Notes under the pieces: model-generated | Seen by the model: only the letters and a program-made list of their open reading frames with translations | Database searches by the model: none | What the model was told of the DNA's origin: nothing | DNA from: Pseudopithomyces maydicus | Lineage: Eukaryota; Ascomycota; Dothideomycetes; Pleosporales; Didymosphaeriaceae | NCBI GenBank assembly: GCA_026873275.1 | Contig: JANTUC010000001.1 | Location: 3,348,001 to 3,412,000, forward strand | DNA: 64,000 bases | Direction of reading: 5' to 3' | Shown here: piece after piece, positions 57,737 through 64,000 of the stretch | Layout of the letters: each line of letters starts with the position of its first letter | Position numbering within the stretch: position 1 is the first letter of the stretch | Translations under genes and position numbers: made by a program

Positions 57737-58489
57737 ATGGCCTCAACCCTCCTCTCCACCCTCCTCCTCGCGGCCACCGCAACCGCCCAAATCACAACCT
57801 CCATCCGCATGCCCTCCCCCTACCAAGACGGCACCCACATCGGCTTCCTCGCCTCGGTCGTCGACGTCGCCGACGGCAAAACCACCCTCGCCCTCCACTT
57901 CGACAACAAAACCGACCTCAAAACCGCCGGCTACCTCATCGACCACAAGCCCAACACCATGACCTTCTTCGGCAACAACTTCGCCGCCGTCTCCACACAG
58001 GCCCCCTCCCCAGACGACGACTCCGCCCCAACCTCCACCGTGACCTACGGATGCGCCTTCACGGCCAGCGCCTCCGCAGGCGGCATCTGCAGCTTCGTGT
58101 CGGACAGCCCCGCGCTGTACAGCAGCGCGTGCGCGCCGTACGCCACCAACGCCGCCGACGCACCCAAGTACTGCGCGGAGGGCTCGACGCTGCCCGAGAG
58201 CGCGAGAGCCCACACGTATGCCATCGAGCCCGAGGATCTCGCCACCTACGAGGTCGTCATCACCGCGGGAACCGAGAAGCTGAGTGCGACGGCGGGCGCT
58301 ACGGCGTCGAGCGCGGTGCCGACGCCTACGGGCACGGGCGCGTTCACGCTGCATAGGGGGCAGAATGTGGTGCCTGTTGCGACGGGGAGTGCGGAGGCGC
58401 CGGCTGAGGCGACGGGCGCGGCGGTTGCAGTTCGACCTATGGTGGCGGGATTGGGCGTTGTGGCGGCGGCAGCGGCGTTGTGGATGTGA
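57737..58489 (+). CDS. Secreted, probably GPI-anchored surface protein
   Basis: An intronless frame of 250 residues with strong G/C-ending codon use. The signal peptide is MASTLLSTLLLAATATAQ. The mid-part has four well-spaced Cys (TYGCAF, GGICSF, SSACAPY, KYCAEG), and NKT is a glycosylation site. The C-terminal third is Ala/Thr/Pro-rich and ends in a hydrophobic stretch, MVAGLGVVAAAAALWM, typical of a GPI-attachment signal with a small-residue omega site in the preceding Ala/Gly-rich segment. This is the layout of many cell-wall proteins of unknown function in Dothideomycetes. Confidence 0.85.
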   Translation: MASTLLSTLLLAATATAQITTSIRMPSPYQDGTHIGFLASVVDVADGKTTLALHFDNKTDLKTAGYLIDHKPNTMTFFGNNFAAVSTQAPSPDDDSAPTSTVTYGCAFTASASAGGICSFVSDSPALYSSACAPYATNAADAPKYCAEGSTLPESARAHTYAIEPEDLATYEVVITAGTEKLSATAGATASSAVPTPTGTGAFTLHRGQNVVPVATGSAEAPAEATGAAVAVRPMVAGLGVVAAAAALWM

Positions 58490-59107
58490 GTGGGGTGATA
58501 CCCACGGGGGAGAGGTCGAGGCGGAAAGCCTTGATTTTCTTGTTCTTTTCTTTTGTTCGATTCATACATATATGACGCTTGATGATATTTATACTTATTG
58601 GGGATGAGGGAAAGGGGGTTCAGGGAGAATACTAGGGGGCTTCATGATGGGGAGGAAGGGAGGCAAGAGAAAGAGGAGATGGAGATGGAGAGAGAGAGAG
58701 AAGAAAGGGGGTGGGGGTGAAAAGGCCCCGGCTTGGTGTTTTGGAAGCGACGAATTCTATAATGGATGGATGTGTCAGATACCCGCAGAAATGCACATTG
58801 ATGGTCATGTGAACTACCTTTTCCATACCGTGCTTTTTTACTTTCCTAGCTCCAGGGTCCAGGGTCCAAGGGTAAATCTAGGGTTCAGGGTCCTTTCTCA
58901 TCGCTTTCTAGATCGATGACCACACTATGCTAATCAGTCCCAACGAACGAGAAAGAAAAGCGTGGATATGAGAAAAATAGCATGCACGGATTCTAGTCCA
59001 GACAAGTACACCTTAAGAAGGAAAATCTAGGTAGAAAGAAACATCCACCACCAAACGGAACAACCTCTTCCACAAACTCACCCACATCCTCAGATACAAC
59101 CCTCCCG
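58490..59107. repeat. Intergenic region with GA-rich tract and short G-rich repeats
   Basis: A purine-rich GGAGG/GAGAGA stretch spans about 58644-58716. Near 58851-58893 there are several copies of a CCAGGGT/TAGGGTT-like unit. No gene was supported. The G-rich units resemble degenerate telomere-type repeats but are too few and too imperfect to call. Confidence 0.45.
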
Positions 59108-60268
59108 CTAAACAACGTATCCCTTATCCGTAAGCTCACCCCGAGACATCTTCTCTCCCCTCATCTCTCTCGCCAAATGATTCGTCCTCTGATCCCACAA
59201 ACTCCTATACACCATCCTCCATGCCACCAGCGCAAACAACGTTCCAACTACCGCCCCTCCCATAACATCATGCGGATGATGCCACGCATCCCTCACCTTA
59301 CTGGCCGCCATAACCACGGCAACCACCACAGGCGCCATACCCAGCACAAGTTTCCAAAACGGAATCCTGTTCTCTTTAACCTCTCCAACACTGCTATGTT
59401 TCTCTCTATCCTTGATAGACCCATCTTCCTTCCCCGGCTTCTTTCCCAAAATACCAAACTTCGCATTGAAATACAGCGCCAGGAATCCAAACCCCGCGAA
59501 CGCCGCGCTCGAATGCCCAGACGGGAAACTCATCTGCGCATCGCGCAGCGCAGCTGCATCGCCGGTGCACACCTGATCTGTATACCACATCTTGCCGGGC
59601 CCGATGCCGTTGAAGGATGAGGGAATTTTAGGCTTGCATAGCGTGAGGAAGTGAGGGCGAAGACCGCCGATAAACCATTTTACGAGGGATTGGAAGAGAG
59701 TAGAGGCTGAGAGAGCGTAGCCGAGGCCCATGCACTGCCATTTACATGTTTTGTTAGAACCGGTCGAATCGTTTTGATCTCGTGTGTGTATGTGTAGGTA
59801 TGATGTATGAGGTAGGCAAATGGAGAAAAAGGGAATTCTCACCGCGGCATTCGCATCCCAAAAGCTGTCAAAGTGCATCCCCGATATGGCGCTCATGATG
59901 AGAAACGGTACGAAGAAACTGACAGCTGCGCTGACCACGGTGCTGATATACTCTGTTAAGTATGGTTGACCATGACGCAGACCCCAGGGCGACGTGTAGA
60001 TGTTTGGGTACAGCGGGAAGTAACGCGGCATGACGGGCTTGCCAAAGAGGTAGATGATGAAGGCGGCGGCGGCACAAAGGAGTTGAACGAGAACATCGAG
60101 CCAGCAGCGACGTAGCCAGTGCTTGAATGTTGGGGAGTCTGAAGGAGTGAGCGCATACAGCTTGGGAAAGCGGGAGCGGAGACGTTGGAGAGGTGAGCGT
60201 TTGGTTGGAATGGGGTGAGAAGGTTGGCTGGGACTGACGTCGGGGCTGTGGGATGGGGCGGAAGACAT
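59108..60268 (-). CDS. PAP2-family lipid phosphate phosphatase (DPP1/LPP1 type)
   Basis: Exons are 60268-59843 and 59734-59108 (350 residues). The 108-bp intron (GTGAGA...GGCAG) contains no stop and is a multiple of three, so an unspliced frame also exists; splicing gives DSFWDANAA-CMGLGYALS, the family sequence. The three phosphatase motifs are present: KWFIGGLRP (C1), the PSGHS stretch in MSFPSGHSSAAFAG (C2) and SKVRDAWHHPHDVMGG (C3). About six spans are visible. Family enzymes dephosphorylate phosphatidate, diacylglycerol pyrophosphate or lysophosphatidate in vacuolar or Golgi membranes. I chose the start at 60268 (MSSAPSHSPD) over an upstream in-frame Met at 60406. Confidence 0.92.
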   Translation of the reverse strand: MSSAPSHSPDVSPSQPSHPIPTKRSPLQRLRSRFPKLYALTPSDSPTFKHWLRRCWLDVLVQLLCAAAAFIIYLFGKPVMPRYFPLYPNIYTSPWGLRHGQPYLTEYISTVVSAAVSFFVPFLIMSAISGMHFDSFWDANAAVRIPFFSICLPHTSYLHIHTRDQNDSTGSNKTCKWQCMGLGYALSASTLFQSLVKWFIGGLRPHFLTLCKPKIPSSFNGIGPGKMWYTDQVCTGDAAALRDAQMSFPSGHSSAAFAGFGFLALYFNAKFGILGKKPGKEDGSIKDREKHSSVGEVKENRIPFWKLVLGMAPVVVAVVMAASKVRDAWHHPHDVMGGAVVGTLFALVAWRMVYRSLWDQRTNHLAREMRGEKMSRGELTDKGYVV

Positions 60269-60554
60269 GGTTGGTATCGATGTGTGGTGGTGATATTGTG
60301 AGTAAAAGTGGCGTTTACAAGATTCGAAGAGTGCTATGTATTGCGTTCTTTCCAAGTACTTTTTGCCATACAGCAAGAGCGACCGGAGGAATTCTTGAAC
60401 GGGCACCTACGATCGAAGCAAAATCTTTTTGAGGATGGGTAGTACCTTCCCTAACACTACCCTCACTAATTCATGCCAAAACGACTAACCCAACCCCGGA
60501 AATGCAGCGCCATACCATGCATGCCTACTGTACACACTATATCATACACGTCCA

Positions 60555-63500
60555 TCACTCCTCTCCTTTACTCCTCCACCCCTCCTCCCTCCATGTCCCA
60601 CTCCTTCCCCCTTCCTTCAACACCACCCTAACCTCCTCAATCCTTATCCCCTTATCCACCGCCTTACACATATCGACCACACTCAACGCGCCCCCCATCA
60701 CACTCGTCAAAGCCTCCATCTCCACGCCCGTCTGCCCCTCGCACTGCACCCTACTCTCGACAACCACGCCTCCGAACCCCTCGTCGAAAACGTGCAGTTC
60801 GACGCCGACGTGCGTCAGCATGATGGGGTGGCACAGCGGGATGAGAGTAGGTGTTTGCTTGGCGGCCATGATGGCTGCGATGCGAGATACGGAGAGGACA
60901 TCGCCTTTTTTGTTCTGCGCGGAGCGGATTAGGGTGAGGGGTGTGGCGTTGGAGAAGTAAACCGTGCCCGTGGCGATGGCGGTCCGGGTCGTGTGGGGTT
61001 TGGAGGAGACGGAGACCATGTGCGCGGTGCCGGTGGAGGTGAGGTGGGGGAGGGATTTTTGCTCGTGTGGGATGGGGGTAGAAGTCGGGGCTGGGGTTTC
61101 CGTGGGTGGTGTTGGTTCATTTACTGTTGCTCTTGAGGTTCGGAAAGTCTCAGGAGCCTTTGAAACTGGTGCTTCGTTTGGGGAGCTCTGTGAGACGGCG
61201 GCAAGCAAGTCTGCGATCTCGCCGTTGGAAAACGGGTCCTCGGCTGGGTTGTCTGCTTCTTCGATGTTGGGTCCGGAGCCTGATTGATTTTGAGCGTTTT
61301 GGACGAGGCGCATCAATTCCGAGTCTGAGAACGAAATGCTCCCAGGCTTGTTTAGTAGCCGTGTCGACGTAGAGTACGTCCTTTTTCCTGCTGTGGTATG
61401 GTAGCTTCGCGCCAATGCCCGCCCTACGAGATGGCTTGCGCCACTTTTATATTCCTTCCCCCTGTTTGTCTTCCAGCTAAACGGCAGATCTGGCGGATGC
61501 TCGTACTCAGGAGTTGCCTTCGCATGCTGCCGCTCTTCGTCTACTTCTTCCCATTCGTTCCGGAGCCACCCCAGGCCAGCATCCATCTGATCCCAATCAA
61601 GCTCTTCCTTCGTGTCATCGATATCCTCAAGTTCGACGCCCGTCTTCCGATCCTCCTTCCGTTCGAATATATGAGCCCACCGCTTGACCATGCGCGCCGC
61701 GGCCTGCTTGTCCAGACCGTGTTCCAGCACATTTTGCTCCAACAATGCTCTAACGTCCAGGCTCACGCCTTCGGTAGGCCGTGGACTGTTGCTCACGTTG
61801 TCTTTTCCAGAATCATAACGTGTCTGCCATTTCCATACTAGGATCTTGAGCCATGTTTGGAGCGTCTTGCGTTTTTCTGATGTCCAGACATCGTAGGGCA
61901 GGGTATCCATCATTGGAAACTCTTTCTTCAGCTTCTCGCTAAGTTGTTGGATTTGGGTTTGAAGCGACGACACATCGGCCTCTGCATCTACGGTAAGGCT
62001 GTTGTCGATCTTTACCTGGCCGCGTGAAGACAGCTGGGCTCGGAGTTGTTGGGTAAGGGTTCGTGTGGACGGATCAGTTTGCGGAGTGGGCCAGTCGGGG
62101 AGAGGCGTGGGCTGATTCGACTCCCCGGATACCCTGGCGGGATTGGGATTATTGTCTGGTGTCGACATCTGGATAATACTTGGATTCACGTCTGGGACGC
62201 GGTCTTTGACTCCCACCGCGTCGTGCGCGTCACTTTCAGCCTTCGGATATTGTCCAGCCATTCTGGTCGTTGCACCAGAGGTCTCGTTTTCTATTTGCCG
62301 AAGCATATCTTCGACCTTTTCTACTGTCAGCTTTGAAGCTTCCAAGAGCTGAGCTTTCTCTGCGAGTGTCTTCATGGACTGGATGGATTGTGATATGTCG
62401 CGCAGGTGACCGACTCTAGCGTCGACGGTGAGGTCCTTCGAGGCAGACACATGCGCACCGTCAAGAGCAATCCGCTCCTTCTCCTTCTTCGCGGTTTCCC
62501 TCTTGCGTCTTTCAACTTTGCGTCTGGTCCTGGCTCCCGTTCTGGCTTGCACCGCAATATCTACTTCCTCTTTTTCCGCCGCTAGCTTCTCGCCCTCGCT
62601 ATCCAAGCGCGCACGCTCATCTGCTATCAATCGCAAGATCTCATCCTTTTCATGGCCATCTTTTTGCATTCGCGCCATATGATACTTGAAAGCGTTGAGC
62701 GTGGTCTCAAGCTCGTGGATCCCCGCTTTTCGCTTGTACTCCGCCAGTCTTTTCTGGGTCTCATTCCACAGCACAACCGCAGCAATCTTCTTGTTGCGGC
62801 GCCACATGGCGCGCGAACTCTTTTTCTGTATCGCATCGGAATTTCTAGCCATGATTTTAGCGTGCCATTCCTTAAATTGGGTCTCGGAATCCTCGAGGTA
62901 TGGCGGGTACTCCTTTTCGATCGCCAGCCGCGCCGTCAGCTCTTCAACCTTTCGTTCTAGGACTTGTGTCGGGACTTCATGTCCGGGAAGAACGACCAGA
63001 ATTTCGTTTGGCTCGATGGGTGCGATCAAACTGCCAAGTTCCACTTCTGACTTTTTAAGATTCTCAAGCATGATTTTTCTTGATCCCGTCGCATCGCCTC
63101 GAGAGCTTCGAGGGCTTCGGTTTGTGATTTCTCATTTGTAGAGAGCCAACGGACGGACGTTCGCTTCGACTGAAGCATCTGAATATTTGGGGATGATCGT
63201 GGAAGCGGAATAGTGGACCAAGGTCGAACAAGAGATGCACTAGGCGTCGGAACATGGGAGATGTGATCAAAAGCATTCTTTCGCGAGCCGTCACGATGAG
63301 TGGATTGCTCAGAATGGTCTACACAAGTCAGCAACTCTTCACAACAAGCACGGGGAAGCGATCGGGGTATAGATTGTCATATATAGGCAACAAGGCTATC
63401 TTTGACAAGAGACAGTCCCAGGATGCAGAAACAGAAAAACGCCGCTCATGCAAAAGTCATCACCAACTCATCGCAAGGGCATACAGTCGTCCACACGTGA

Positions 63501-64000
63501 AAAAGCCAAGTAATCACCCACCAATTAATATCATAGGCCTGTTCTGCATGTTGGCCAGATCGCCCATATCGGCGTGCTTTTCAGCTTTGCGCTTCACGGC
63601 TGCACCAATGACGTGCAAGAGTTCCTGCTCTCGCTGTCCCCATCCAAGTATTGTCTCATCGCTCAGCAGACCGTCTCGACGATCCATCTCGATCTTCTTG
63701 ATGCGTTCGAAAGCTTTTTGGTCAATGGGGTCGCCGTTGTTGTCCTTGCGCAGGATATCGCGAAGGGAGACTTCGGCGTTGCCATGTAAGCACACCTTGA
63801 GATTGCCGTCGCTTGTGATGCGCAGGCGATTGCACGTCCCGCAGAAATCATTCGTCATGCTGGTTATGAATCCGACCTTGCCCACGAAACCTGGCACCTC
63901 GAACGTTTTGCTCGTGTCGTTCTTGTGGCCTGGGACCTGGCGCAAGCCTGGGTACTTGACTCTTATGATGTCGAGCATTTCCTGGAAGCTGATCATCTTG
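60555..64000 (-). CDS. Fused molybdenum-cofactor gene: MoaA (partial) + long linker + MoaC
   Basis: MoaA (radical-SAM GTP 3',8-cyclase) and MoaC make cyclic pyranopterin monophosphate, the first step of molybdenum-cofactor synthesis. In this window the first exon (64000-63522) gives the MoaA C-terminal half, including the second cluster C-x2-C-x13-C (FCGTCNRLRITSDGNLKVC) and NRPMILIGG. A 203-bp intron (63521-63319) joins MILI to DHSEQSTHRDG. A linker of about 750 residues, with coiled-coil and Arg/Lys-rich parts, leads to MoaC (from about 61065): SLPHLTSTGTAHMVSVS, PLCHPIML, GVEMEALTSVMGGALSVVDM, DKGIRIEEV. One extra A in the A5 run at 63074-63078 is needed to pass from the linker start to the long frame. 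The fusion corresponds to Aspergillus cnxABC and animal MOCS1. The 5' end lies outside the window. Confidence 0.9.

Noticed and set aside
57505..58356. 283-codon Arg/His/Pro-rich plus-strand frame
   Set aside because: It overlaps the GPI-type surface protein in another frame; the composition is a by-product of that gene's C-ending codons and the AC-rich leader.
58851..58893. Interstitial telomere-like repeat
   Set aside because: Only a few imperfect AGGGT-type units are present; a true TTAGGG array is not seen.

Overview
The window is a gene-dense stretch of a filamentous ascomycete genome. Short introns (mostly 45-90 bp, GT...AG, often with a CTAAC/CTGAC-like branch site), the gene types (a HET-domain protein, a UapA-type purine permease, a fused MoaA-MoaC gene, a Pro/Ser-rich GPI-type surface protein, a pectin methylesterase) and the CorA-like gene suggest a Dothideomycete, probably Pleosporales. 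That placement is an inference from gene style. No rRNA or tRNA gene, CRISPR array or intact transposase was found.

Layout, left to right. 0-6 kb: a partial SAC3/THP3-type mRNA-metabolism gene diverges from VPS36 (ESCRT-II), followed by a HET-domain gene. 6-15 kb: a PAS-domain protein and a purine permease, both on the minus strand, separated by long gene-poor stretches. 15-25 kb: the delta-9 fatty-acid desaturase, a secreted FAD oxidoreductase, adenosine kinase and a CorA-like membrane protein. 24-31 kb: housekeeping genes (a ZNF511-like C2H2 protein divergent from an EST1/SMG7-like gene, then a FAF2/UBXD8-type UBX protein). 31-39.6 kb: a looser accessory stretch with a small cysteine-rich secreted protein, a five-exon 606-residue glycoprotein-like protein of unknown function, and a metallophosphoesterase flanked by two inverted copies of a dispersed repeat whose third copy lies at 17.2 kb. 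39.6-48.4 kb: a FucP-type sugar transporter, the GLO3-type ArfGAP, a pectin methylesterase and a 14-TM-type MFS exporter, all on the minus strand. 50-60 kb: a DUF829/TMEM53-like protein, a multi-span membrane protein, a small unknown ORF, an alpha/beta hydrolase, a four-span membrane protein, a GPI-type surface protein and a PAP2 lipid phosphatase. 60.5 kb to the end: a molybdenum-cofactor gene joining MoaA to MoaC through an unusually long linker.

Two observations stand out. First, several otherwise intact genes are each broken by exactly one missing base in a run of five identical bases (VPS36, the HET gene twice, pectin methylesterase, alpha/beta hydrolase, MoaA-MoaC). This points to homopolymer undercalling in the assembly rather than real pseudogenes. 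Second, in the MoaA-MoaC gene the intron begins inside the terminal Gly-Gly codons of MoaA and a stop codon follows at once. Keeping the intron would give free MoaA ending in Gly-Gly, and splicing gives the fusion, which parallels human MOCS1. The genes do not form one pathway; they look like ordinary chromosomal neighbours plus a small accessory patch.
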